A DNA stretch of 64,000 bases, taken from the NCBI GenBank assembly GCA_017525875.1, contig JAFXSG010000013.1, positions 126,154 to 190,153 of the forward strand. The letters are read 5' to 3'. This stretch comes from Clostridia bacterium (lineage in GTDB: Bacteria > Bacillota > Clostridia > Christensenellales > CAG-138). Positions 33,751 through 42,877 of the stretch are shown piece by piece (position 1 is the first letter of the stretch; every line of letters begins with the position of its first letter). Below the pieces are notes generated by a model. The model worked only from the letters and a program-made list of their open reading frames with translations. It had not been told where the DNA came from and ran no database searches. The translations under genes and the position numbers were made by a program.

Positions 33751-35283
33751 TCAGAGGTTCCCCCAATACTTGCTGTCGAGCGAGCGGTACTGCAGCGCTT
33801 CCGCAATTGCTGCTTTGCTTATATCCGTACTGCCCGCCATGTCCGATATCGTCCTCGCGACCTTTATGATGCGATTATATGCTCTTGCGGACAAGTTTAA
33901 TTTGGTGAACGACAGCTTGAGCAGTTCTTCGGCATCGCTTTCCAGTTTGCAGTATTTTTTGATCATTCCCGCGCTCATCTGGGAGTTGTAGAGAATGCCT
34001 TCTCCACTGAAGCGCTCCGCCTGGATCAAACGCGCTGCATTCACCCTTTCGCGGATCGACTCGGATGATTCGCTGTCCTGCTTGGAAGCAAGCTCATCAT
34101 AGGCGACTTCAGTCATTTCAACGTGGAGGTCGATCCTGTCAAGCAGCGGACCGCTTATTCGGTTGCGGTACCGCTCTATCTGATAGCGATTGCAGCGGCA
34201 CTCGTTGACTCGCGATCCGAAATTGCCGCAGGGGCAGGGATTCATTGCCGCGACGAGCATAAAATCCGAAGGGTACTGCGCCTTTGCCGCAGTCCTTGTG
34301 ATCGTCACGAAGCCGTCTTCGAGCGGCTGACGCAGCGCCTCGAGCACCGTCTTTGAGAATTCGGGGAACTCGTCAAGGAAGAGAACTCCATAGTGCGCAA
34401 GGCTGATCTCTCCCGGGAGCGCCCTTGTTCCGCCGCCGACGAGCGAAGGTACGGACGCCGAATGATGCGGCGCGCGGAACGGCCTTTCCGTCACGATACC
34501 GCCGCCCCGCGGAAGAATGCCCGCCACGGAGTGGATCTTTGTGATCTCAAGCGCCTCCTCGTTCGTAAGCTCCGGAAGGATCGACGGAATGCTCCTTGCA
34601 AGCATCGTTTTGCCGGAACCGGGAGTGCCGATCAAGAGCAGATTATGGTTTCCGGAAACGGCTACCTCCGCGGCACGCTTTGCGGCCTGCTGACCTTTGA
34701 TCAGCGAAAAATCGCATTCATACTGCCTGTGCCGGGCCTGTCGTTCGGAGTACGGCTGAGGGTCGATATGCTTCATCCCGCGAAGGAACAGCACAGCATC
34801 GTTGAGGCTTCCGACAGGTATGATATTCGCTTTCCTGATGTAAGACGCTTCAAGCGCGTTTTCGCGAGGCAGGATGATGTTCGTGTAACCGCGTTCGCAG
34901 GCGTCTATCACCATCGGGAGCACGCCTGTAATTCCGCGCACATGCCCATCGAGGGCAAGCTCGCCGAGGAACAGCCATCGTTCGGCGTCTTCCTTCTTTA
35001 TTTCTCCGCTTGCTGTAAGGATGCCTATCGCGATCGGCAGATCGTAGATCGTGCCTTCTTTTCGCACATCAGCCGGAGCGAGGTTCACTATGAGGCGCGA
35101 ATTCGGAAAGGTGAAGCCTGTGTTTATTATTGCGGAATGGACGCGCTCCTTCGACTCCTTAACGGCATTGTCGGGCAGGCCGACCGTTTCATACACCATT
35201 GCGCCGTATGAGATATCGGTCTCGACTGTCACCGGATAACCGACAAGGCCCGTAAGGCCGTAGCTCATTATCCTTGCAAGCAT
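33751..35283 (-). CDS. comM: ComM/YifB-family Mg-chelatase-like AAA+ ATPase
   Basis: 510 residues: an N-terminal Lon-protease-like fold (MLARIMSYGLTGLVGYPVTV, then LPDNAVKESKERVHSA), then the AAA+ core with Walker A GTPGSGKTM, Walker B GVLFLDEFPEF, and PCPCGNFG with the cysteine zinc-like cluster. ComM is a hexameric helicase that promotes branch migration during transformation in Gram-negatives; the role in Clostridia is inferred. It directly precedes dprA with no gap and follows gtrA by 45 bases. Confidence 0.95.
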   Translation of the reverse strand: MLARIMSYGLTGLVGYPVTVETDISYGAMVYETVGLPDNAVKESKERVHSAIINTGFTFPNSRLIVNLAPADVRKEGTIYDLPIAIGILTASGEIKKEDAERWLFLGELALDGHVRGITGVLPMVIDACERGYTNIILPRENALEASYIRKANIIPVGSLNDAVLFLRGMKHIDPQPYSERQARHRQYECDFSLIKGQQAAKRAAEVAVSGNHNLLLIGTPGSGKTMLARSIPSILPELTNEEALEITKIHSVAGILPRGGGIVTERPFRAPHHSASVPSLVGGGTRALPGEISLAHYGVLFLDEFPEFSKTVLEALRQPLEDGFVTITRTAAKAQYPSDFMLVAAMNPCPCGNFGSRVNECRCNRYQIERYRNRISGPLLDRIDLHVEMTEVAYDELASKQDSESSESIRERVNAARLIQAERFSGEGILYNSQMSAGMIKKYCKLESDAEELLKLSFTKLNLSARAYNRIIKVARTISDMAGSTDISKAAIAEALQYRSLDSKYWGNL

Positions 35284-35328
35284 TCACTTTCCTTTCCGGC
35301 CGGGCTTTGGCCTCCGGCCAATTCATTA

Positions 35329-35856
35329 TCACGCTTCAGTCTCCTGCTCGGGCTCCTTCTTGCCTGTGAAGACGAACAGCTTGTTCAGGATAAAGTTGAC
35401 GAATATGCAGATTACCGTGGCAACCAGCGAGCAGAACAGCCTTCCGCCGATGATCTTGGTGAGCCATTCGGGCAGACCGAGGTTCATCCACCAGGAGTCA
35501 AGATGCAGCCAGTTCGTGAACGCATAGATGAGACCGAGTGAGATCAGCAGCACTGCGATATTTACGCCGATAAAGCTGAAGATCTCTCGCGCGTCCTGTT
35601 TGCGCTCTTCCTTAAAAGTCCAGCGGCTGTTCAGGATATAGCTGTTAAGAACACCGCAGGCATAGCCGACTATCTTTGCGGCGTAGGTGATCCAGCCGCC
35701 GCTTGCGAAAAGCTCGAGGATCTTCGTGAGGCCGATATTCACGATCATGTCTACAAGCGTGTTGCTCGCGCCGACTATCGCGAATTTAATGAGCTGGACG
35801 AAGCTTTTCTTTGCTTCACCGGCTGCAGGTGAGTTGTTTGTGTTGATACTCTCCAT
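35329..35856 (-). CDS. GtrA-family membrane protein
   Basis: 175 residues with four predicted helices and the GtrA start SFVQLIKFAIVGASNTLVDM and YILNSRWTFKEE. GtrA proteins are proposed to flip polyprenyl-phosphate-linked sugars or to help the linked glycosyltransferases. It follows the PMT-family gene by 17 bases, so it is likely part of the same glycosylation process. Ribosome site GAGGAAT precedes the ATG. Confidence 0.9.
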   Translation of the reverse strand: MESINTNNSPAAGEAKKSFVQLIKFAIVGASNTLVDMIVNIGLTKILELFASGGWITYAAKIVGYACGVLNSYILNSRWTFKEERKQDAREIFSFIGVNIAVLLISLGLIYAFTNWLHLDSWWMNLGLPEWLTKIIGGRLFCSLVATVICIFVNFILNKLFVFTGKKEPEQETEA

Positions 35857-35873
35857 GGCTTATTCCTCAGTTA

Positions 35874-38639
35874 TCATTTCAGCCAAATGCTGGGCCAGGA
35901 ACCGGTGAACGTCCAGGTCGGCAGCCATTGCAGCGCTTCAACGTAGCTGCGCTTGACCGGTATACCCGAGATGACCGGATAGAACAATGCAAAGAGGATC
36001 ACGGCGACAGCGACCCAGATATACTTGACCTTCGGCAGGAACTTTGCTGCGGGTGAAAGGGTGAGGCCCATTTCCTTCGGAACGTAATGGTACCTGTCCT
36101 CGTAATGCCAGAGTACGTATACGGATGCGAAGATTATAAGCGGGACCGTTGCGAAGTAATGGTAGATGAAAACGGAACGGGAGATCATCATCCACGGAAG
36201 CATGCTTGAAGCCATGCATACAAGAATGAAGAACAATTCCGTATTAAACTTGAATCTTCCGCGCAGCAGGAGGATGAGCATGCAGATCGTTCCCGCAAAG
36301 CATATCCACCAAACCGCAGGATTTCCGAAGGATGAGATCGTTCCGTAAAGCGATTTGTCGGGGTGATTATAACCCGCATAGAACCACATCGGGCGGTTGC
36401 TTAGCGGCCACTCATACCATCTTGACTCGTATGCATGGGTAGTGGAAAGGCCGCTGTGGTAATTGAACATGTACTTCTGGTTAGAAATAACGCCTTCAAC
36501 GTACGTCTTTGCCTTTTCGGCAATGGTCAGGACGTTTTCCGGAGCCTCTGCGTTGGCGTCAAGTTCGCCGGAAGCACGCATCCTCGCGATCTTGGCGGCC
36601 TCTGCGTTGGGTTTCCATTCCGCCGTATAATAACGGCAGTAGGATGCGAAATAGATCGTTGCCGGAATGATTATGAACAGCGGTATGCAGACCAGGATCG
36701 TCTTTAAGAACCTGCTCCCGAAATGTTTTGCGTTTACAGCCGCAGGTTCAAGACTTTCTTCCTCGGTGAGTTCCGCCTTGTTGATCTTGCGCGCTTTGAT
36801 CCACTGCATGATCATCTTTGCAAAGAACATGACCGCAAGCGCAGCGCCTGTGTAGATACATATCCACTTGCTTGAGCAGCCGATGCCGAAAAACAAGCCG
36901 GAGAGAGCAAGGGGCTTTATCGTGCTGCGGAAGCTGTCGCCAAGGTCCATCTTGATAAACTTATACATGTAGTAAGTCATGCAGAGATTGAAGAACACGG
37001 CGTAAGAGTCTATCGTCGCGATCCTCGTCTGTGCAAAATGCATAAAGTCAAAGGTCATGAGCGCCGCAGTAAGGAACGCAAGCCCCGTCCGTTTAAACAT
37101 GCGTTTGCCAAAGGCATACATGACCGGCACCATAAAGATGCCGAAGATCGCTCCCATGATGCGCCAGCCGAACGGAGTCATGCCGAAGATCGCAACGCCG
37201 AGAGAAATGATAAGTTTCCCGAGCGGCGGATGCGAGACCTCGTAGACTTTCAGGTTGTTCAGGTGCTCGTACGCTGTGCGCGCATGGTAGAGCTCGTCAA
37301 AATACATGCCCGACATATAGTCGGGATAGGCTGGGATCGAATCCGGTTCGTCAACAAGAGCCGCATAGGCATTATCAACAGCTGTCGCGCGGAGCTTGTT
37401 GCCATCCTTGTCGATGAATGCAAGCTCATAAAGCCAGGCTTCGCCCATCGTCACATTGAGGGTGAGTTTATCGGTCGTGATGCTCTTGTTTGCTCCGGGC
37501 ATATCAAGCTTGTTCCAGCGGAACATTACACCGAAGCGCTGCTGCGCTTCGACCTGCGTGCCGTCCGTTCCCGTGAGAGTGTAGCGCGTATTACCGGTCG
37601 AGCCGCTGCCTCCGGTTATACCGCCGAACTGCCAGATCTGAGAGATCGTCACAGTCTGCCCGAAATCGAAGGTTGCGCTGGTTCCGGCTTTAGCTTTCCA
37701 GCCGGTCACAGGGGATTTCATGTTGCCGAGATTGGTAACGGCGAGCACAGCGTAAACAAGCGTCAGGCCGCATACGAGCAGCCAATCGAGCTTTGTATAG
37801 TGAAGCTTTGTGTCGGTCTTTTTCGGAAGCGAAGCGTCGACGTGGAAGAATGACGGTGCATTCTGCGCAGCGGATCTTATCGGCTCCCCTTCCCTGCGCT
37901 TCTCGGCTGCATGCTCATACCAAACGAGCATACCGATCGCAAGCGGCACGAGGATGAAGGTGATGATCGTGAATGCGGCCGTGCGCATTCTCGCCTTGTA
38001 TTCCTTTTCATCGACGGCAGTGGTCTCGCCGGAGTTCGTATCGCTATTGGATTTACGCGTCTCGATGCTTTGAGCGGTCCCCGAATAGTTTTTAAGCTCC
38101 TCTGCTGAAAAATCGCTGAAATACGCCGTACCGGAGCTGGTCGCGCCGTAGTTGCCCAGCCTGCATCCGACTTTAACTGTCTTTTGAGAAGCGCCGGTCT
38201 TGCCGACGAGCTCAAGCCTGGTCCAGCCGACAGTGCCTGTTAAGGGTGTGGAGTAATAGGTCAGGTCCTCCATTCCGATGTTCGCCCCGGCGCCGCCGAC
38301 AACGTTTTCCGTCTTTGCGTAAACCGAGAATTTGTAAACGGTATTCGGCTTTACGCTGATCTCCTGAATGAAATGCGCGTCATCCTCGGTCGCGTTTGAC
38401 AGGCGAACCACGTTCCCCCGCTCCGGATCCGAAACAACCGCGGCGTTGGAGTTTATTGAGTTGTTGGTATAGCTGGTGAAAGTCCAGCCCGTTGGCAGCT
38501 TATTAGAACCAAGCTTTGAAAAATTGCCGTTAACGACTCCTGCGCCGCTGCTGCAGGCAGTTGACAGGATCGTTGACGCAATGATGAGCGCTATCGCAGC
38601 TGTGAACAATATGCGGTTGAATACTGATCTTGTTTTCAT
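35874..38639 (-). CDS. PMT-family (GT39) protein glycosyltransferase with extra N-terminal carbohydrate-binding-like domains
   Basis: 921 residues. An N-terminal signal/anchor (LIIASTILSTAC, possible lipobox, Cys29) is followed by a beta-sandwich region resembling a carbohydrate-binding module (VVNGNFSKLGSNKLPTGWTF, then VKPNTVYKFSVYAKTENV). A membrane helix is near residue 225-245, a second soluble segment resembles an F5/8-type galactose-binding domain (about 300-430). Then comes the GT-C core: FDELYHART with the acidic pair Asp448-Glu449 expected at the active site, EVSHPPLGKLIISLG, GWRIMGAIFG, RIATIDSY, SSKWICIY. Usual bacterial PMTs lack these N-terminal domains. PMTs use polyprenyl-phosphate mannose to glycosylate Ser/Thr outside the membrane. 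The start is ATG 38639 (AAAGGA eight bases upstream). Confidence 0.85.
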   Translation of the reverse strand: MKTRSVFNRILFTAAIALIIASTILSTACSSGAGVVNGNFSKLGSNKLPTGWTFTSYTNNSINSNAAVVSDPERGNVVRLSNATEDDAHFIQEISVKPNTVYKFSVYAKTENVVGGAGANIGMEDLTYYSTPLTGTVGWTRLELVGKTGASQKTVKVGCRLGNYGATSSGTAYFSDFSAEELKNYSGTAQSIETRKSNSDTNSGETTAVDEKEYKARMRTAAFTIITFILVPLAIGMLVWYEHAAEKRREGEPIRSAAQNAPSFFHVDASLPKKTDTKLHYTKLDWLLVCGLTLVYAVLAVTNLGNMKSPVTGWKAKAGTSATFDFGQTVTISQIWQFGGITGGSGSTGNTRYTLTGTDGTQVEAQQRFGVMFRWNKLDMPGANKSITTDKLTLNVTMGEAWLYELAFIDKDGNKLRATAVDNAYAALVDEPDSIPAYPDYMSGMYFDELYHARTAYEHLNNLKVYEVSHPPLGKLIISLGVAIFGMTPFGWRIMGAIFGIFMVPVMYAFGKRMFKRTGLAFLTAALMTFDFMHFAQTRIATIDSYAVFFNLCMTYYMYKFIKMDLGDSFRSTIKPLALSGLFFGIGCSSKWICIYTGAALAVMFFAKMIMQWIKARKINKAELTEEESLEPAAVNAKHFGSRFLKTILVCIPLFIIIPATIYFASYCRYYTAEWKPNAEAAKIARMRASGELDANAEAPENVLTIAEKAKTYVEGVISNQKYMFNYHSGLSTTHAYESRWYEWPLSNRPMWFYAGYNHPDKSLYGTISSFGNPAVWWICFAGTICMLILLLRGRFKFNTELFFILVCMASSMLPWMMISRSVFIYHYFATVPLIIFASVYVLWHYEDRYHYVPKEMGLTLSPAAKFLPKVKYIWVAVAVILFALFYPVISGIPVKRSYVEALQWLPTWTFTGSWPSIWLK

Positions 38640-38668
38640 AATAGTCATCCTTTACGTGCCTCCCGCAG

Positions 38669-40156
38669 TTACTTTTTATCGGCAGGTCCGACGGGCAGCT
38701 TTTTTTCTTCCCGGAATACATCGGATGCGATCTTTCCGGCGATCATGATCCTGATGCAAACGTATACAAACAGGATAAAGATGATAACGTTTGCGAGCGA
38801 GCACCCGAATACGATGCGTTTATCCCAGTAAAGCTGGTACTCGTGATACTTGCTGTAATAGAATGCCGCAAGGCAGTTCAGCATAGTCGTGACGCTGAAC
38901 CCGAAGAAGAGATACAGCAGCCTGCGGTCGCCGTAGCAGATATACGCGGCAAGCAGCAGAAGCAGCGCCGGGAACAGATAGCGCTCATGCATATAGTGCC
39001 CGAGCATGAAGAGCGAGATGAAAGTGAAAGCGACGGCAAGGAAGAGCGCGCCGCTGTTTTTCTTTCTGCCGAAGAAGAAGAGCGCGCCGCCTGCAAGAAC
39101 GGAAATGACCATGCCGATGGTGCCGACCTGACCGAATGTGAGGCCGATAAACGTTTTCTCGCTGATCTTTGTCCAGTTGTGACCGCAGAGCGCGTAGATG
39201 TTGTATGCGTTGACGGAAGCGTACTTGTACGAAGTCGCAGTTCCGAGGTATTTCTGAACGATCAGTTTATACCACGGGAATGCTTCGGTCGAGAACGGTA
39301 TCGCAGCCAGGATTATCATCAGGCATGCGCAGGCGACGGCAGCAATTGTTTTAACGAGGCGAACCGCCAGTTTATCCCTGCATTCCACGTTATGGATCTT
39401 GAAGAAATCGGGATCGAAAACGTAAAACACATAGGCAAGCGCCATCAGAGGCCCGACCATCAGCGCCTGCGGCTTCATCAGGATCGCAAAACCGTACAGT
39501 ATGCCTGCGAGGATAGGCTTGTTTGAGTTCAGCGCCAGTATCGAGACAAGGATCAGGACCGCGAGGATCTGGTCGATCTGCCCCCAGCCGGAGGAGATGT
39601 AGATCATAAGCGGGCTGTATGCGACGAGCGACATCAATAGCAGCGAGGGCATGAAAGTAAACTTCTTCCTTGCAAGCCTGAAAATGACGTATGAAGCCGC
39701 AAGGTCAGCAATGATCGAGGGCAGCTTGATGATGGTAACGTAAACAAGGTCGAAATTCTTGTTTGCGTCAAAAACGCCGTGCCCGATGGAGCTGGATATC
39801 TTTGACATCAGACCGAGGATGTACATATATCCCGGCGGGTAGTCCGGCATTCCGGAGTTCGGATTGTAAAAGCTCTTGAAGCCTCCGGTCGCAAGGTTAT
39901 TGCCCCAGATCGCAAAACAGTTGATATCGGTCTTATGCCCGACAACAAGGCAAGATACCATAATGCGAATGGCAAGCGCTGCAAACAGCACCCAGAAAAC
40001 AAGAAATCTGCTGGTGCGCTCTTTCATGTCCGGAATACGCAGAGCGTTTTTCTTTTTGAACGAGGAATAGAAAAGAAAGATCACAGCATAGGCGATAGTG
40101 GTCAAAAGCAGGACTGTCAGTATATGCTGAGTCGGGAATACCGATGGTTTGCTCAT
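38669..40156 (-). CDS. GT-C family integral membrane glycosyltransferase
   Basis: 495 residues, 11-13 hydrophobic helices. Motifs placing it in the GT-C clan include the first-loop acidic site VVGHKTDINCFAIWGNNL and PDYPPGYMYILGLMSK, plus YSPLMIYISSGWGQIDQIL, as in PMT-like/mannosyltransferase proteins. The donor is expected to be a lipid-linked sugar; the acceptor is unknown. The start at 40156 has AAGGAGAAAGGGAGAA upstream. It is the first gene of the glycosylation block, with its own promoter and 29 bases from the PMT gene. Confidence 0.82.
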   Translation of the reverse strand: MSKPSVFPTQHILTVLLLTTIAYAVIFLFYSSFKKKNALRIPDMKERTSRFLVFWVLFAALAIRIMVSCLVVGHKTDINCFAIWGNNLATGGFKSFYNPNSGMPDYPPGYMYILGLMSKISSSIGHGVFDANKNFDLVYVTIIKLPSIIADLAASYVIFRLARKKFTFMPSLLLMSLVAYSPLMIYISSGWGQIDQILAVLILVSILALNSNKPILAGILYGFAILMKPQALMVGPLMALAYVFYVFDPDFFKIHNVECRDKLAVRLVKTIAAVACACLMIILAAIPFSTEAFPWYKLIVQKYLGTATSYKYASVNAYNIYALCGHNWTKISEKTFIGLTFGQVGTIGMVISVLAGGALFFFGRKKNSGALFLAVAFTFISLFMLGHYMHERYLFPALLLLLAAYICYGDRRLLYLFFGFSVTTMLNCLAAFYYSKYHEYQLYWDKRIVFGCSLANVIIFILFVYVCIRIMIAGKIASDVFREEKKLPVGPADKK

Positions 40157-40230
40157 TTCTCCCTTTCTCCTTGGTATTGATGATTGCTGCCGCCGTGTTT
40201 TCGATACTTGCGGCAGTATACATTGGTTCA

Positions 40231-40260
40231 TTTATACTATTCTAACACATTAAGCTGCAA
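40231..40260 (-). promoter_or_regulatory. Promoter of the glycosylation block
   Basis: On the minus strand TTGCAG (40255-40260), 18-base spacer, TATAAA (40231-40236). It may drive the long run GT-C, PMT, gtrA, comM, dprA, topA, trmFO, hslV, hslU, since I see no terminator within it. Confidence 0.55.
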
Positions 40261-40289
40261 AAATGAAGTGTTTTTTTAATAGGTAGAAA

Positions 40290-40316
40290 ATCCGCATGGA
40301 AAAGCTCTGTGCGGAT
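40290..40316 (-). terminator. Intrinsic terminator after yraN
   Basis: ATCCGCA and TGCGGAT form the stem, followed on the minus strand by TTTTCTACCTATTAAAAAAAC. It separates yraN from the glycosylation block. Confidence 0.65.
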
Positions 40317-40321
40317 CGGTT

Positions 40322-40717
40322 TTATGCGCAGAATGCGCCGATTATGTGGTTTATTCCGGAAAGCGGGAAACGCTTATCGAGATCGACTTCGATTATATCG
40401 TATCTCAGCACCGCGTTGTGTATCCCGTGCTTTGCTGCGTATGCGTATGATGCAGAGACAATGTTTCGGCGCTTTGCATTCGTTACGCTCAGCTGCGGCG
40501 CTATAGCGCCGGATTTTCTGGACTTGACTTCGATGAAAGCGATCGTGTCCCCTTTTCTCGCAATGATATCGACTTCGCGTTTGCCGCTCAGCCAATTCCT
40601 TTCGAGGATCCGGTAACCGTGCAGGCAAAGATAAAAGGCTGCCCTTCTTTCCCCCGCAGCTCCGCGTTTTTGCATGCTGCTGCCGTTTTTCAGATCCAGG
40701 TTCTGTTTTGTTTTCAT
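40322..40717 (-). CDS. YraN family (UPF0102) protein, predicted endonuclease-like
   Basis: 131 residues from ATG 40717; a second ATG 14 codons later (MQKRGAAGERRAAFYL) may be the true start as it matches the usual family N-terminus. Restriction-endonuclease-like core: LERNWLSGKREVDIIARKGD, then IAFIEVKSRKSG, the D-E-x-K set of a PD-(D/E)xK fold. Function is unknown in the cell. It lies 3 bases after rnhB, a very common neighbour. Confidence 0.9.
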   Translation of the reverse strand: MKTKQNLDLKNGSSMQKRGAAGERRAAFYLCLHGYRILERNWLSGKREVDIIARKGDTIAFIEVKSRKSGAIAPQLSVTNAKRRNIVSASYAYAAKHGIHNAVLRYDIIEVDLDKRFPLSGINHIIGAFCA

Positions 40718-40720
40718 AGC

Positions 40721-41380
40721 TCAGTCTTCCGGGTTTTCCAGACAGAAATTCTTGATAAAGCTGCGGCGATGGATCTCGCATGGCCCAAGCTCCCGCAGGG
40801 CGTCGGTATGCTGTTTTGTCCCGTAGCCTACGTTCTTTTCAAAACCGTAGCCGGGGTACTTCTCCGCCATCTTCACCATAAAGCGGTCACGCTCGACCTT
40901 GGCGACGATGCTCGCGGCTGCAATGGAATAGCACAGTGCGTCTCCATGAACGATCGGATATTGCTGCGCGTCGATTTCGAGATCGCGGACAGCATCCACG
41001 AAGACCGTACCGCACGCAGCTCCGAGGTTTTCGAAAGCGAGCTTGAAGGCACGCTTTGTTGCCTGAAGAATGTTTATCTCGTCTATGACCTTCTCCGATA
41101 CCCAGCCGCAGGAATAAGCGATCGCCTTTTCGGTTATCTCCGAATAAAGCTGCTCAAGCTTTTTCTTTGAGAGTTTCTTGGAGTCATTCACGCCTTCGAT
41201 AAGGCAGTTCGGCGGAAGCATCACGCATGCGGCAACGACGGGACCCGCAAGAGGACCCCGACCTACCTCGTCCATTCCTGCGACCGCGATGCCGTTCTCC
41301 CAGAACGGGCGCTCAAATGCGGTCATTTGAAAAAGGCGTTCCTGCTCGGGCAGCTTGATCTTTTGCGGTTTGTCACTCAT
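40721..41380 (-). CDS. rnhB: Ribonuclease HII
   Basis: Cuts RNA in RNA-DNA hybrids and single ribonucleotides embedded in DNA. 219 residues. Catalytic signature GMDEVGRGPLAGPV, then VNDSKKLSKKK, FVDAVRDLEID, and GDALCYSIAAASIVAK. The start at 41380 overlaps the rbgA end (ATGAGTGA), with no separate ribosome site, so it is probably translated by coupling. A longer in-frame extension upstream is rejected because it lies wholly inside rbgA and has no family similarity. Confidence 0.95.
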   Translation of the reverse strand: MSDKPQKIKLPEQERLFQMTAFERPFWENGIAVAGMDEVGRGPLAGPVVAACVMLPPNCLIEGVNDSKKLSKKKLEQLYSEITEKAIAYSCGWVSEKVIDEINILQATKRAFKLAFENLGAACGTVFVDAVRDLEIDAQQYPIVHGDALCYSIAAASIVAKVERDRFMVKMAEKYPGYGFEKNVGYGTKQHTDALRELGPCEIHRRSFIKNFCLENPED

Positions 41381-42281
41381 TTTCGGTATCGGTGTTTTCC
41401 TTTTTCGTTTCATCAGCCGGGGCGTTGAAATCGTCGTCCGGATTTTCAAGGGCGATCGCAGCGATCTTGCCCGCGCGGTATTCGTCGAGCACGATCCTGG
41501 CGGCACGCTCCGTATCATAGACCCCGCCGGAAAGGATGAAGCCGCGGCTTCTGCATACGCCGTCAAGCATTTCCGCAGGCGTTTCTATATCACGCGTCAG
41601 TTTTTTATACCTTGCGATCAGCTGATCGGGGCAGATACGCATCAGATCATAGAGCAGCAGAGATGCGATCTCCTCGATATCAAGAACGTCGTCCTTTATG
41701 GATCCGATATAAGCAAGGTGCTTTGCAAGCAGCTCGTTATCAAGCTTGCCCCAAAGAAGGCCGGGAGTGTCGAGCAGTTCCAAATAGTCCGATACCTTCA
41801 CCCACTGCTTGCTTTTGGTGACGCCAGGACGGTCTCCGACCTGCGCTCTTGCCGCGCCTGCGATCCTGTTGATGAAGGTGGATTTGCCAGCGTTCGGTAT
41901 GCCGACTATCATCGCACGCAGTGTTTTATGGATGCCCTTTGCGGCCGCTTTTTCCATTGCCGCTTTGCCGGTGCGCTCGATCATTGCAACGGCGTTTTTC
42001 CTCATCGAAGGAGAAGTGGAAACGAGTTCAAGTGCGGTTATGCTCTGCTTTTTGAAATACTCGATCCACGCTCTGTTCTGCGCTTTGCTTGACAGATCGC
42101 TCTTGTTGAGAACGATCACCCGAAGCTTGTTTTTGAACAGTGATTCAAAATCCGGATTTCGGCATGCCATCGGCGCTCGCGCGTCTACTATCTCGATGAC
42201 CATGTCAACGAGTCTGATATTATCCTCAAGCATCCTTCTGGCCTTTGCCATGTGGCCCGGATACCAGTTAATAGTATGCAT
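41373..42281 (-). CDS. rbgA: Ribosome biogenesis GTPase RbgA (YlqF)
   Basis: Circularly permuted GTPase needed for late 50S assembly. 302 residues: INWYPGHMAKARRML, IEIVDARAPMACRNP, LNKSDLSSK (G4 first), then GIPNAGKSTFINR (G1) and DTPGLLWGK (G3). A C-terminal RNA-binding tail follows. It lies after rplS and a terminator, and is coupled to rnhB. The usual order rplS-rbgA-rnhB-yraN is kept. Confidence 0.97.
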   Translation of the reverse strand: MHTINWYPGHMAKARRMLEDNIRLVDMVIEIVDARAPMACRNPDFESLFKNKLRVIVLNKSDLSSKAQNRAWIEYFKKQSITALELVSTSPSMRKNAVAMIERTGKAAMEKAAAKGIHKTLRAMIVGIPNAGKSTFINRIAGAARAQVGDRPGVTKSKQWVKVSDYLELLDTPGLLWGKLDNELLAKHLAYIGSIKDDVLDIEEIASLLLYDLMRICPDQLIARYKKLTRDIETPAEMLDGVCRSRGFILSGGVYDTERAARIVLDEYRAGKIAAIALENPDDDFNAPADETKKENTDTENE

Positions 42282-42323
42282 GATGCTCCTTTCCGGCTTT
42301 TGCGCCTTGCGTATTTACAAAAC

Positions 42324-42352
42324 AGCCTCCCGCCGTTTCGGGTCGGGAGGCT
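42324..42352 (-). terminator. Intrinsic terminator after rplS
   Basis: AGCCTCCCG pairs with CGGGAGGCT, followed by GTTTTGTAAATACG on the minus strand. No promoter is seen between it and rbgA, so part of the transcription probably reads through. Confidence 0.65.
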
Positions 42353-42376
42353 TTGGAGTTTAAGCTTGGATCGATC

Positions 42377-42730
42377 TTATTTGGTGACGATACGTTCCTT
42401 GATCTTGGCTGCCTTACCGGTGCGCTCACGGAGGTAATACAGCTTCGCCCTGCGGACAACGCCGTGACGGACGACTTCGATCTTGCCGATACGGGGGCTG
42501 TGGAACGGGAAGGTCCTCTCAACGCCTACGCCATAGCTGATACGGCGAACGGTGAAAGTCCTGCGGATGCCGCCGCCTTGCATTTTGATGACGATACCTT
42601 CGAAGTTCTGAAGCCTCTCGCGGTTACCTTCAACGACCTTGACGTAAACGCGGACGGTGTCGCCGATCTCGAGCTTGGGGAGATCCGTTCTAAGCTGCTC
42701 TTTTTCGAGCTCTCTGATGATGTCTGACAT
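42377..42730 (-). CDS. rplS: Ribosomal protein bL19
   Basis: 117 residues: [20 protein letters not shown], then [20 protein letters not shown] and [21 protein letters not shown]. It has a good AAGGAG ribosome site. Unlike in many operons where it follows trmD without a break, a separate promoter is present in the 150-base gap, giving a leader of about 60 bases; L19 leader RNAs are known in some Bacillota, but I cannot confirm the structure here. Confidence 0.98.
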   Translation of the reverse strand: MSDIIRELEKEQLRTDLPKLEIGDTVRVYVKVVEGNRERLQNFEGIVIKMQGGGIRRTFTVRRISYGVGVERTFPFHSPRIGKIEVVRHGVVRRAKLYYLRERTGKAAKIKERIVTK

Positions 42731-42798
42731 TTTCTAACTCCTTGATTACAGATGTTCTTAACCGACCTGCGGCCATTGGAACACCCAACTAAAAATAA

Positions 42799-42827
42799 AT
42801 TATAGCATGGATTTATTAGCTATGCAA
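42799..42827 (-). promoter_or_regulatory. Promoter of rplS
   Basis: On the minus strand TTGCAT (42822-42827), 17-base spacer, extended -10 TGCTATAAT (TATAAT at 42799-42804). Confidence 0.7.
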
Positions 42828-42877
42828 TAGGCAAATCCGCCGTTTTTCGTTGAATTCGCAATATATTTGGGTCGAAG

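Noticed and set aside
42731..42798. L19 leader RNA before rplS
   Set aside because: A leader of suitable length exists, but I could not draw a convincing conserved structure from the sequence alone.
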